Of a stretch of DNA of 64,000 nucleotides, positions 51,289 to 60,200 are shown piece by piece (within the stretch, counting starts at the first letter, position 1; every line of letters begins with the position of its first letter). The stretch covers positions 3,968,001 to 4,032,000 of the forward strand of contig AP017424.1 in NCBI GenBank assembly GCA_002355495.1, in the 5' to 3' direction. The notes below the pieces were generated by a model, which saw only the letters and a program-made list of their open reading frames with translations, did not search any database and was not told the origin of the DNA. Both the position numbers and the translations under genes were made by a program. This DNA comes from Streptomyces laurentii. GTDB lineage: Bacteria; Actinomycetota; Actinomycetes; Streptomycetales; Streptomycetaceae.

Positions 51289-51495
51289 GGGAAGCGGGAG
51301 TCTCCTGATGCGAGCGTGAGGGCACGCTGACGGCACCCGGCGGACGCCGGGTCGAGGTCTGGAACGTGCTCGCCGGTTCAGGAGAAATTGCCCATGCCCG
51401 GGATTCTACGGACGCGGTCAACGGGCGTGCCCGCATGGGCGGATGAGGAGGGAGACCGTCCCCAGGACGGCTCCCGAGCGCCCGAACAGGCAGCG

Positions 51496-51792
51496 TCAGG
51501 AGACGAGGAAATACACGCGAACGGAGAGGGCGGAGTCCCAGTTCACCTCTCCCCGGACGTGCACCTGACCGTCGTCCGGAGCGACGTTGTGCACCGTCAT
51601 CGTGGCGTCCCCGATGAACGGAGCGCCGGTCCGGCCGTCCAGTTCGCACATCGACACCATGACGACGCTGTCACGGGTCACACCGGGGACGCTGAACGCC
51701 AAGGTGAAAAGCCCGTTGATCCCTAGGTTGTAGATGTAGGTGAACTGGTTCGGCGACTCGCTTACCGGCGTCACCCGAAGTGGCTCACTCAT
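51496..51792 (-). CDS. Orphan small beta-rich protein (98 aa)
   Basis: Begins MSEPLRVTPVSESPNQFTY and is rich in Val/Thr/Ser with alternating hydrophobics throughout (GLFTLAFSVPG, SALSVRVYFLVS). It is probably a small beta sandwich or barrel with one Cys. No signal peptide or TM. It ends in a hydrophobic strand. The codon use is less GC-biased than its neighbours and the adjacent upstream DNA is AT-richer, so recent acquisition is possible. No family was recognised. Confidence 0.55.
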   Translation of the reverse strand: MSEPLRVTPVSESPNQFTYIYNLGINGLFTLAFSVPGVTRDSVVMVSMCELDGRTGAPFIGDATMTVHNVAPDDGQVHVRGEVNWDSALSVRVYFLVS

Positions 51793-52344
51793 TGCCCATC
51801 GCCTCTCGCGCAGGGAAATCAAACCGAGGACGTGGCACGCTCGACGGCCTTGCCACCAGCGGAGAGACTGACACCGCGTGCACCCCCGAGGCAATGTCCG
51901 CCAGGGTTTTTGGTCCATACGGGTGGCCGTTTCGGAGCAATTCCCTCCCGCATTCCGGGCGAGAGGGAATTAAGTCCCTTCGCGAGCGCGCGGAGTGGAA
52001 ACAGGCCGCCTCTGCGGCCACGCGAGTTCACACCCGCCCCATTCCGGCGCGGGATTCCGACTCATTTCCCTCCGGTGGTGACCAGCGGGGCATGAACCCC
52101 GGCCGGCCGACGGCGGTCGGCCGCTGAGCCGTGCCCGGATGCCCCATTCCACTGCCGCGCACCCCGAACCGGCGGACACGGCCCCACCTTCCCAGGCCGC
52201 GAACCGAGCCCCACCCCACCGGGCCGCACGTGCCACAGCCGCCGAAAAAGAAGTCCCCGTACCCGGTCACACCCCCCTCCCGCCCGGTGTCAGTGAAGCG
52301 AGCGTGCGGGAAACGCCCGCCGCGGGCCGAACGAGGAGACCGAG
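51793..52344. other. Intergenic region with AT-richer DNA and a hairpin
   Basis: About 550 bp. AATTCCCTC/GAGGGAATT forms an inverted repeat around 51938-51973. Frames here overlap on several strands and show no protein-like features. The DoxX-like gene promoter must lie near the right end. Confidence 0.4.
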
Positions 52345-52683
52345 ATGTCCACCACTGCCGCCGTCGTCACCGCTGTCGCCGCGTTCATGGCCGGGTTCTC
52401 CGGTGCTGCGATCTTCTTCCGGGCGACGTTCGTCGTCGGGCCTCTGGCCGAGTACGGGGTTCCGCGCGCCACCTGGAACCTGCTCGGCGCGGCCAAGCTG
52501 GCCGGCGCCGTCGGGCTGCTGGTCGGCTATGCCGTCCCCGCCGTCGGGGTCGCCGCCGCGATCGGCCTGGTCCTCTACTTCGCGGGCGCTGTCGTCACGG
52601 TGCTCCGCGCCCGCGCGTACGGGCACATCCCGTTCCCGCTGATCTACATGGCTCCGGCGGTGGCTGTTCTCGCCCTGGCCTGA
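52345..52683 (+). CDS. DoxX-like membrane protein (112 aa)
   Basis: Four TM segments (about 3-26, 45-62, 66-85, 94-111). Conserved NLLGAAKLAGAVGLLVGY and VLRARAYGHIPFPLIYM fit the DoxX-like group. GAGGAGA precedes the ATG. Such proteins are small inner-membrane proteins with no defined reaction. It stands alone. Confidence 0.75.
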   Translation: MSTTAAVVTAVAAFMAGFSGAAIFFRATFVVGPLAEYGVPRATWNLLGAAKLAGAVGLLVGYAVPAVGVAAAIGLVLYFAGAVVTVLRARAYGHIPFPLIYMAPAVAVLALA

Positions 52684-52796
52684 GGTGGGACGGGAAACTA
52701 TTCACAGGCTGTGGATAAAAATCCCCCACGCTTCCCCTTCGAAGAAACGGCCCTGCTTCATCGATTCCGAGGGAGATCCATTCTTCCCCGCCCGGA

Positions 52797-52969
52797 AGTG
52801 GGGTCGGTGCCATCGAGGTGCGGACGGTCAGGAGGAGCTGGTGGGGCCGGCCCGGCGGCTCGACGAGCTGACCGGGGCCGCGCACGCCGTCTTCCCCGGC
52901 GGGCATGTGGGGTGCGTGGAGCGCCCGGAGGAGTTCGCCGTACGGCTGCTCGCCGCCCTGCGCCCGTAG
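52797..52969 (+). pseudogene. Remnant of an alpha/beta hydrolase C-terminus
   Basis: The frame ends LTGAAHAVFPGGHVGCVERPEEFAVRLLAAL. It matches the last helix-strand of alpha/beta hydrolases, in which the His in PGGH followed by ERPEEF is the catalytic one. Nothing upstream encodes the rest of the fold (nucleophile elbow, cap), so only a tail remains. It is probably a decayed gene next to the DoxX-like gene. Confidence 0.55.
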
Positions 52970-52985
52970 ACCAAGGGCCGCGAGG

Positions 52986-53753
52986 TCACCGCCACTCGGC
53001 CGTGACCTCACGGGTGTCGACCCGCATGCCGAGCGGCACCCGCCAGGCGTCCACGCAGACCGTGTACGTACGGGTCTCGGACGCCCCGGCCGCGAGGGGC
53101 GCGGGCAGGGGCTGGTCGGATGTGAGCGTGGCCCAGTCGACGCCGAGCGCGCCGATCACGTGCGTGGCGAAGGTGACGCTGCCCGAACGGGTGGCCGTGC
53201 CCCCGGTGTTGCGGAAGGTCACCGTCACCTTCTCGCACCAGCGCCGGTCGGCGGCGGACCGTACGGGAGCGGAGAGCGTGAGCGCCGCCGGCGTAGGCGG
53301 GCCGGTGGGACCCGGCGTGGTCGTCGGAGAGGGCGGGGCGGGCGTCCCGGGCTCTCCTGGCGCTTCCGGGCCCTTCGGCCCGCCCTGCGCGTCTGGTGCG
53401 TCCCATCCTCCCGACGCCCCCGGCGCAGCCCCCGCCCCAGGCGTACGAGGCGAGGTCGACGGATCCGCTGTCGCAGCCCCGCCCCCCTTCGGCTCCGCCG
53501 AGGGTGACGGCGACGGCAACCGTGAAGGCGGGGGAGAGGAACGGTCAGGCCCCAGCGGGACCATCGTGACCGAACCGGACGGTGGCACGGCGCCCTTGGG
53601 GCCTCCCGCGCCGGCGCCGACCGCCGCGTAGCCCTGGCCGTCGTCGTCCGCGCCGCACGCGGTCAGCGCTCCGCCGAGACAGAGCGCGACCACGGACACG
53701 AGTACGACTCCCGGCCGTTCCCCACACCCGCGCCACCGTCCCTGGGCTGCCAT
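52986..53753 (-). CDS. Secreted lipoprotein with Pro-rich linker and beta domain (255 aa)
   Basis: A signal peptide with lipobox LTACG (Cys33). A long Pro/Gly/Ser/Ala linker (about 45-155), then a C-terminal beta-sandwich domain of about 100 residues with two Cys (RRWCEKVTVTFRNTGGTATRSG, TYTVCVDAWRVPLG). The domain resembles cell-surface or carbohydrate-binding immunoglobulin-like folds. It is anchored to the outer face of the membrane. No partner gene is evident; it lies 57 bp after the sigN-like stop on the same strand. Confidence 0.7.
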   Translation of the reverse strand: MAAQGRWRGCGERPGVVLVSVVALCLGGALTACGADDDGQGYAAVGAGAGGPKGAVPPSGSVTMVPLGPDRSSPPPSRLPSPSPSAEPKGGGAATADPSTSPRTPGAGAAPGASGGWDAPDAQGGPKGPEAPGEPGTPAPPSPTTTPGPTGPPTPAALTLSAPVRSAADRRWCEKVTVTFRNTGGTATRSGSVTFATHVIGALGVDWATLTSDQPLPAPLAAGASETRTYTVCVDAWRVPLGMRVDTREVTAEWR

Positions 53754-53810
53754 GGCGGCAGTGTGACTGGCGAGGCGTCAGGAAGGAAGTGGTCGGGCGG
53801 AAGCGGGAGT

Positions 53811-54719
53811 TCAGTCAGCGATCAGGCCCTCGCGAAGCTGCGCCAGCGTGCGCGTCAGCAGGCGCGAGACGTGCATCTGCGAGATGCCGACCTCCTCGCC
53901 GATCTGCGACTGGGTCATGTTCGCGAAGAACCGCAGCATGATGATCTGCCGTTCGCGGGGCGGGAGTTTGGCGAGCAGCGGCTTCAGCGACTCGCGGTAC
54001 TCGACGCCCTCCAGAGCCGTGTCCTCGTAGCCGAGACGGTCGGCCAAGGAGCCCTCGCCGCCGTCGTCCTCCGGGGAGGGGGAGTCGAGCGAGGAGGCGG
54101 TGTACGCGTTGCCGACGGCCAGGCCGTCGACCACGTCCTCCTCCGACACCCCGAGCACGGCGGCGAGTTCGGGCACGGTCGGGGAGCGGTCGAGCTTCTG
54201 CGCGAGCTCGTCGCTGGCCTTGGTGAGGGCGAGCCGCAGCTCCTGGAGGCGGCGCGGGACGCGCACGGACCACGAGGTGTCGCGGAAGAAGCGCTTGATC
54301 TCGCCGACGACGGTCGGCATCGCGAACGTCGGGAACTCCACGCCCCGTTCGCAGTCGAACCGGTCGATCGCCTTGATCAGGCCGATGGTGCCGACCTGGA
54401 CGATGTCCTCCATCGGCTCGTTGCGGGAGCGGAAGCGGGCCGCCGCGTAGCGCACGAGGGGGAGGTTGAGCTCGATCAGGGTGTCGCGGACGTAGGTCCG
54501 CTCCGGGCTGTCATCGGCCGCGCCCTCGTCGTCCAGGGCGCGCAGCCGCAGGAAGAGGGAGCGGGAGAGCGTACGGGTGTCGATGGCCTCGGTCGTGACG
54601 GCCGTCGGCGTGGCGGCGAGGCCCGCGTCGCCATCGGCGGCGGTCGGCGCCGTCGTCTGCGCGGGCACGGGCATGGGCGTGAGCGTGAGCACCTTCGAGC
54701 TGCCCTGTTCTGCGGACAT
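53811..54719 (-). CDS. sigN: SigB/SigF-family RNA polymerase sigma factor, SigN-like (302 aa)
   Basis: AAAGGGGGTGG precedes the ATG. After a Thr/Ala-rich 50-residue tail come sigma region 2 (LVRYAAARFRSRNEPMEDIVQVGTIGLIKAIDRFD, in part), region 3 (VRVPRRLQELRLALTKASDEL) and region 4 (LPPRERQIIMLRFFANMTQSQIGEEVGISQMHVSRLL, in part). S. coelicolor carries sigN beside sigF, and the pairing here matches. The sigma factor acts in aerial-hypha development. No anti-sigma gene is adjacent. The symbol rests on gene order and N-terminal resemblance. Confidence 0.75.
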   Translation of the reverse strand: MSAEQGSSKVLTLTPMPVPAQTTAPTAADGDAGLAATPTAVTTEAIDTRTLSRSLFLRLRALDDEGAADDSPERTYVRDTLIELNLPLVRYAAARFRSRNEPMEDIVQVGTIGLIKAIDRFDCERGVEFPTFAMPTVVGEIKRFFRDTSWSVRVPRRLQELRLALTKASDELAQKLDRSPTVPELAAVLGVSEEDVVDGLAVGNAYTASSLDSPSPEDDGGEGSLADRLGYEDTALEGVEYRESLKPLLAKLPPRERQIIMLRFFANMTQSQIGEEVGISQMHVSRLLTRTLAQLREGLIAD

Positions 54720-54955
54720 GCCACCCCCTTTGAGGTCGCGGACGGTCGTGGCGGCCACGGCCATCTGAGGAACGCAGCCTCCACCTGAATACCGGAGGTG
54801 AGGCCGTGGCAAACGCGGTTTCTGCAGAATGTCACAAGTCGGCAACGCGCTGTAGTGACTTGTCGACACAGCGGAGTCGAGTATCCGCAGGAAACAAGGG
54901 GTGTGCGGCTTTTGAGGTGCCTTAAAGGTGCTCCGGAAGGGTCTACCCGATCCGG

Positions 54956-55972
54956 TTACGCCTCGATCCGATTTGCGGATCTCAGGCGGGCGAAGCTCCG
55001 GGCGAGGAGCCTTGACACGTGCATCTGCGAGACCCCGAGCTCCTGACTGATCTGGGACTGCGTCAGGTTGCTGTAGTAGCGGAGCATCAGGATGCGCTGC
55101 TCGCGCTCGGGCAGCTGGACGAGCAGATGCCGGACGAGGTCGCGGTGTTCGACGCCGGCGAGCGCGGGGTCCTCGTAGCCGAGGCGGTCGAGCAGGCCGG
55201 GCAGGCCGTCGCCCTCCTGGGCGGCCTCCAGGGAGGTGGCGTGGTACGAGCGGCCGGCCTCGATGCAGGCGAGCACCTCGTCCTCGCCGATCTTGAGGCG
55301 TTCGGCGATCTCGGCGGTGGTCGGGGAGCGGCCGTGGGCGGTGGTGAGGTCCTCGGTGGCGCCGTTGACCTGGACCCACAGTTCGTGGAGGCGGCGGGGG
55401 ACGTGGACCGTGCGGACGTTGTCGCGGAAGTAGCGCTTGATCTCGCCGACGACGGTCGGCATGGCGAAGGTCGGGAACTGCACGCCCCGGTCCGGGTCGA
55501 AGCGGTCGATGGCGTTGATCAGGCCGATGGTGCCGACCTGGACCACGTCCTCCATCGGCTCGTTGCGGCTGCGGAAGCGGGCGGCGGCGTAGCGGACGAG
55601 GGGGAGGTTCGCCTCGATCAGGGCGCCGCGGACGTGCTGGTGTTCCGGGGTGCCCGGCTCCAGGTTCTTGAGCCGCGCGAAGAGCACCTGGGTGAGGGCG
55701 CGGGTGTCGGCGCCGCGGGTGCCGGGGCGGTGGCCGGTGCGCGCGCCGGGGGTGCCGTCGGCGGTCTCGGGCGTGTCGGAGTCGCCGGGACCGCCGGAGT
55801 CGCCCGACTCTTCGGTGTCTCCGGAGTCGTCGGAAGCGCTCGGGATGTCGGCGGCGGCGTCGGCGTCGGGGGCGCCGGCGGTGCCGGGCGTACGGGGGGC
55901 GCCGGGCGTGGTCGGGGTTCCGGGCTCGTTCTGGGGAGGGACCTGAGGCGCTGCACTGGCCGGCACGTTCAC
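54956..55972 (-). CDS. sigF: Sporulation sigma factor, SigF-like (338 aa)
   Basis: AAGGGGTGGC precedes the GTG. The N-terminal 90 residues are Pro/Gly/Asp-rich and disordered. Full sigma regions 2-4 follow, with TFAMPTVVGEIKRYFRDNVRTVHVPRRL (in part) and a final TQSQISQELGVSQMHVSRLLARS. SigF directs late spore maturation genes in Streptomyces. It is paralogous to the downstream sigN-like gene (shared RSRNEPMED-VQVGTIGLI block), separated by 236 bp with its own promoter region. The symbol rests on the pair context. Confidence 0.75.
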   Translation of the reverse strand: MNVPASAAPQVPPQNEPGTPTTPGAPRTPGTAGAPDADAAADIPSASDDSGDTEESGDSGGPGDSDTPETADGTPGARTGHRPGTRGADTRALTQVLFARLKNLEPGTPEHQHVRGALIEANLPLVRYAAARFRSRNEPMEDVVQVGTIGLINAIDRFDPDRGVQFPTFAMPTVVGEIKRYFRDNVRTVHVPRRLHELWVQVNGATEDLTTAHGRSPTTAEIAERLKIGEDEVLACIEAGRSYHATSLEAAQEGDGLPGLLDRLGYEDPALAGVEHRDLVRHLLVQLPEREQRILMLRYYSNLTQSQISQELGVSQMHVSRLLARSFARLRSANRIEA

Positions 55973-56097
55973 GCCACCCCTTCACGTCAACTTCGGTCGA
56001 CTCATTCGTCAAAAGCGGTCATAGCATCACAAGACATGTCCACTGTGTGCAAGCACCGCATAACCACGTGTTGAGTGAGCGTCGGGCGGGTAAGAAT

Positions 56098-56131
56098 CCG
56101 GGCCCTCCGCCGTCGACGGCGAAGGGCCCGG
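56098..56131. terminator. Terminator between sigF and the Dabb gene
   Basis: Stem CCGGGCCCT / AGGGCCCGG enclosing a second self-complementary segment CGCCGTCGACGGCG. It lies after the stop of the minus-strand Dabb gene. Confidence 0.65.
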
Positions 56132-56174
56132 AAGGGTGGTGACGCGTGCGCGCCGCGGAGGACGAGGCGGGGGA

Positions 56175-56474
56175 TCAGGCCTCGAACGGGTAGTCGGCGA
56201 TCACCCAGGTGGAGAACTCGCGCCAGAGCGCGACGCCCGCCTGGTGCGCCGGGTGGTCCAGATAGCGCTGGAGCGCGTCCCGGTCGGCGACGGCGGAGTT
56301 GATGGCGAAGTCGTACGCGATCGGCCGGTCGCTGATGTTCCAGGCGCATTCCCAGAACGTCAGCTCGGGGATCCGCGAACCGAGGGCGCGGAACGCCTCG
56401 GCGCCCGCGATCACGCGGGGGTCGTCGCGCCGGACGCCGTCGTCGAGCTTGAAGAGGACCAGATGGCGGATCAC
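56175..56474 (-). CDS. Dabb-family (stress-responsive A/B barrel) protein (99 aa)
   Basis: Begins MIRHLVLFKLDDGV and contains FWECAWNISDRPIAYDFAINSAVADRDALQRYLDHPAHQ (in part), the complete dimeric ferredoxin-like Dabb domain with the YLDHPAH motif. Family members are small stress-related or polyketide-cyclising proteins. This one stands alone between sigF and a small peptide gene. Role unknown. Confidence 0.82.
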   Translation of the reverse strand: MIRHLVLFKLDDGVRRDDPRVIAGAEAFRALGSRIPELTFWECAWNISDRPIAYDFAINSAVADRDALQRYLDHPAHQAGVALWREFSTWVIADYPFEA

Positions 56475-56514
56475 TGCCGTCTCCCGTGGGCGAGTCCGGT
56501 GCGAGTCGGTCGAC

Positions 56515-56679
56515 TCAGTTGACGAGCTCCGTCATGAACTGGCCGACGCTCTGAGCGGCGCTCGATATGCCCTCGAACCCTACCTGGACGAGGTCCGCCG
56601 CCCGGGCCGGGGACGTGATGATCGTGTACAGCACGAAAACCCCGACCGCATAGAGCGCGACCTTCTTCACCTGCGCCAT
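56515..56679 (-). CDS. Small membrane-anchored or secreted peptide (54 aa)
   Basis: The ATG at 56679 has GGGGAGAG upstream. A short basic start (MAQVKK), one hydrophobic helix (VALYAVGVFVLYTIITSP, residues 7-24), then an ARAA site that could be cut, and a 28-residue amphipathic tail (VQVGFEGISSAAQSVGQFM). It is either a secreted peptide or a membrane miniprotein. It is probably in one transcript with the Dabb gene 40 bp downstream. Confidence 0.6.
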   Translation of the reverse strand: MAQVKKVALYAVGVFVLYTIITSPARAADLVQVGFEGISSAAQSVGQFMTELVN

Positions 56680-56699
56680 TCGTCCGCTCTCCCCAGTCG

Positions 56700-57292
56700 C
56701 CCCTGAAACCCCTGTCACCACCGCTGCCGCCGCCGTCACCGCTCCCGGCGCCGCGTTTACGCGGTCGCCGAGTCTAACCGAGCGCCTTCCGGCCGGGTCT
56801 TTATGGACCAATGGCCCAGTGAACGGGGCCTTTCGCCGACCCCCGGAGCGGCGGGCGAACGAGCAGGATGGGTCTCGAGCCCAGCGGGTCTGGCAGGAAT
56901 CCGCAGGGCTTTGGAACCGGCCCTCACTGCGGGGTCCGCGCCGAGTGCGTCCCCTGATCACGGCGCTGGACTGGCAGGTCCGGTTCTCATCGGGGGGAAC
57001 GGCTGTCCCCCCGATGCCGTTCCCCCCGGCCAAGCCTTTCCCCGGCCGGCCCTTCCCTTGGCGGCCCTTCCCCTGGCGGGCCGTTTTCCCGGCCCGGGTC
57101 TCCCGGCAGCCCCAGCCCTTCCCGGCCCGGCCACCGCACGTCACCCGCGCGCCTTCACGCTTCCTCCGCTCTCCCTTCCCGCTTGTTCCCCGCTTGTCCC
57201 TTCGCTTCCGCCTTCCCCGGCCGTCCGGGGCGCCGCTAGCCTGGCGGCACGTCATGTGCACGGCGGGCAGCGAGTCCCGAGGGGGCCGAGCG
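56700..57292. other. Long intergenic region with a pyrimidine-rich tract
   Basis: About 590 bp before the nSTAND-WD40 gene. From about 57010 to 57230 the plus strand is strongly C/T-rich with repeated CTTCCC-type words and short GGCC palindromes, unlike coding DNA. It is open in the gene's frame, but the GTG at 57293 has the ribosome site. Regulatory or repeat DNA; no protein features were seen. Confidence 0.45.
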
Positions 57293-60200
57293 GTGAGCAC
57301 TCCCGACGAGGAACGTCGGCCCGGCCGGCCGCGCGAGCGGCCAGGCGACCGGCCGGACGAGGGGCCCACCGACCCGTTGTCCGACATCCCGGGGCCGGCG
57401 TCTTCGCACGCGTTCGCCTCGGGGCGGGACATGTACGTCGCCGAGCAGGGCGACGTCCATCTCCACATCGACTACACCGAGACCGCCGACGGCCGCGAGC
57501 ACCACACCGTCGGCCCGGTCACCGACGACTGCCCCTATCCCGGTCTCTCCGCCTTCACCGCCGACCAGGCCGACCGCTTCTTCGGCCGCCGCCGGCTCCT
57601 CACCGAACTCGGCGAACGGCTCGCCGACTGCCATGCCGGCCGCACCCCGCTGGTCGTCGTCGCCCCGTCCGGCGCGGGCAAGACCTCGCTGCTCCAGGCC
57701 GGGCTCTGGCAGGACCTCGACCAGGCCCGGGTGCCGGTGCCCGGATCGCGGCACTGGCCGCGGCTGCTGCTCACCCCGACGGCCCGCCCCCTCGCCGAAC
57801 TGACCGCCCGTCTCGCCCGGCTCGCCGACGAGGAGCCGGACCGGATGGCGCACTGGTGGACCGCCGACCGGACGCGCTTCGCGCGGCGGCTGCGCGAGGC
57901 CGTGCCCGCACGGACGCTCGTGGTGGTCGACCAGGCCGAGGAACTCTTCACCCTCTGCGCCGACCCCGCCGAACGGCAGGGCTTCACCGAACTGCTGGCC
58001 TGGCTGGCGGACCCGGGCGCGGGCAGCGGCGACGCCCCGCTCGCCGTCGTCGTCCTCGCCCTGCGCGCCGACTTCTACGCCCGCTGCGCCGAACTTCCCT
58101 GGCTGCGGACCGCCGTACAGAACGGCCAGCTGCTCCTCCCCGCCCTGACCCGCGCCGAACTCGCCGACGCGATACGCCGGCCCGCCCGCGCCGCCGGACT
58201 GCGCCTCGAACCGGGGCTCGTCGAACTCCTCCTCGCCGACTTCTCCGCCACCGAGCCCGCGGCCGGCCCGGAAGGCCGCGGAGCGGGCTCCGGCGGCGAC
58301 CGGAGCGGCGACCACCCCGAGACGGGAGCGCTGCCGCTGCTCGCCCACGCCCTGCGCGCCACCTGGCAGAACCGGCAGGGCCGCCTGCTCACCGTCGACG
58401 GCTACACGGGCACGGGTGGTGTCGCCCACGCCGTCGGTAACACCGCAGAACGGGTCTTCGACCGCCTCGACGCCGCCGAACGGCGGATCGCCCGGCGGCT
58501 GTTCCTCGGCCTGGTGACGGTCGGCGAGGACACCGCCGACAGCCGCCGCCGGGTCCGCCGCGAACAGCTTCTCGACGCCATCCCCGACCGGGCGCGCGCC
58601 GAGGCGGTGCTCGCCGCGTTCACCACCAAGCGCCTGCTCGTCCAGGACCGCGACACCGTCGCCATCACGCACGAGGCGCTGCTGACCGCCTGGCCCCGGC
58701 TGCGCGGCTGGATCGACGACGACCGGCCCCGCAACCTGATCCTCCAGGACCTGGACGCCGCCGCCCGCGCCTGGGCCGCCGCCGGACACGAGCACGACGC
58801 CCTCTACCGGGGAGCCCCGCTCGCCCGCGCCCTCGACGCGGCGCCCCCGCCCGACGACCCGGACGAGGACGACCCGCTGCGGCGCGCCTTCCTCGACACG
58901 TCCGTGCGGCGCGCCAAGCGGGCGGTACGGATCCGGCACCGGCTCACGGCCGTCCTCGTCGTGCTCGTGGTCGTCGCCGCCGCGGCCTCGTTCGCGGCCC
59001 TGCGGCAGAGTGGCTCGGCCCGCGCCGAGCAGCGCCAGGCGCTGGCCGCCCGGATCGTCTCGCAGGCCGCCGGGGTGCGCGCGACGGACCCGGCGCTCGC
59101 GGCCCAGCTGGACCTGGTGGCCCACCGCCTCGCACCGCGCCCCGAGACCACCCTGAACGTGCTCGCCGACGGCAACTCGATCCTTCCGCGCACGAGGGCG
59201 GCCCATCGGCAGAACATGGTCCACGAGACCGTCTACCGCCCCGACGGACGCGTCCTCGCCAGTACGGGTGAGGACGGCAAGCTGCGGCTGTGGGACGCCT
59301 CCGATCCGGCCCGCCTCCGGCCGCTCGGCGCACCGGTCGCCGACTCCGCCTTGAGCACCAACATGGTCTTCAGCCCGAACGGCCGGCTCCTGGCCAGCGG
59401 CCGGAGCTTCAACACCCCGGCCCGGCTGTGGGACGTCACCGACCCCGCCAAGCCCGTCGTGCTTCCGCTGCCCTCGGCTGTCGCGACCAGCTACGTCGTG
59501 GCGTTCGGTCCGGACGGCCGCACCCTGGCCGGCCCGGACCGCCGGATGGTCCTCGTGGACCTCGGCACCCCGGCCGCCGGCCCGGACGGTCCCGCCCGGC
59601 CCGCCCCGCCCCGCCGGCTCGCCGGCGCCTACGGCTTCCCGGAGAGCCTGCGCTTCGGGGCCGACGGCCGCACGCTCACCGGGGCCTGGCGCAACGGCCC
59701 CGTACGGGTGTGGGATCTGGCCCATCCGGACCGGGCACCCGTGGAACCGGTCCCGCCGTTGCCCAGCGCGAGCGGTTACCGGATCGCCTACAGCCCCGAC
59801 GGGCGGACCCTCGCGATGGGCAACGACGCCCGGGTCTGGCTGTGGGACCTCGCCGACCCGGCCCGCCCCGTCCGGCTCCGGTTCTATCTGCCGGCGGCGG
59901 GCGATGTGCTCTCCCTGGCCTTCAGCGCCGACGGCCAGACCCTGGCCGTCTCGGACCGGGGCCGGACCGTGCGGCTGTGGAACGTCACCGACCCGGCCCA
60001 GTCCCCGGCCGGTACCGCCGTCCCCGCCCCTCCCTCCAACGTCCGGGGCCTGGCCTTCAGCCCCGACGGCCGCACCCTCGTCGGCGGTACCCAGGCCGGA
60101 CAGCTCCAGCTGTGGAGCCTGCCCGGGCGGGTGCTTCCCGCCGCCGCGTACGGCGCGTTGTCGCTCGCCTTCGCCCCGGACGGCCGGACTCTCGCCACCG

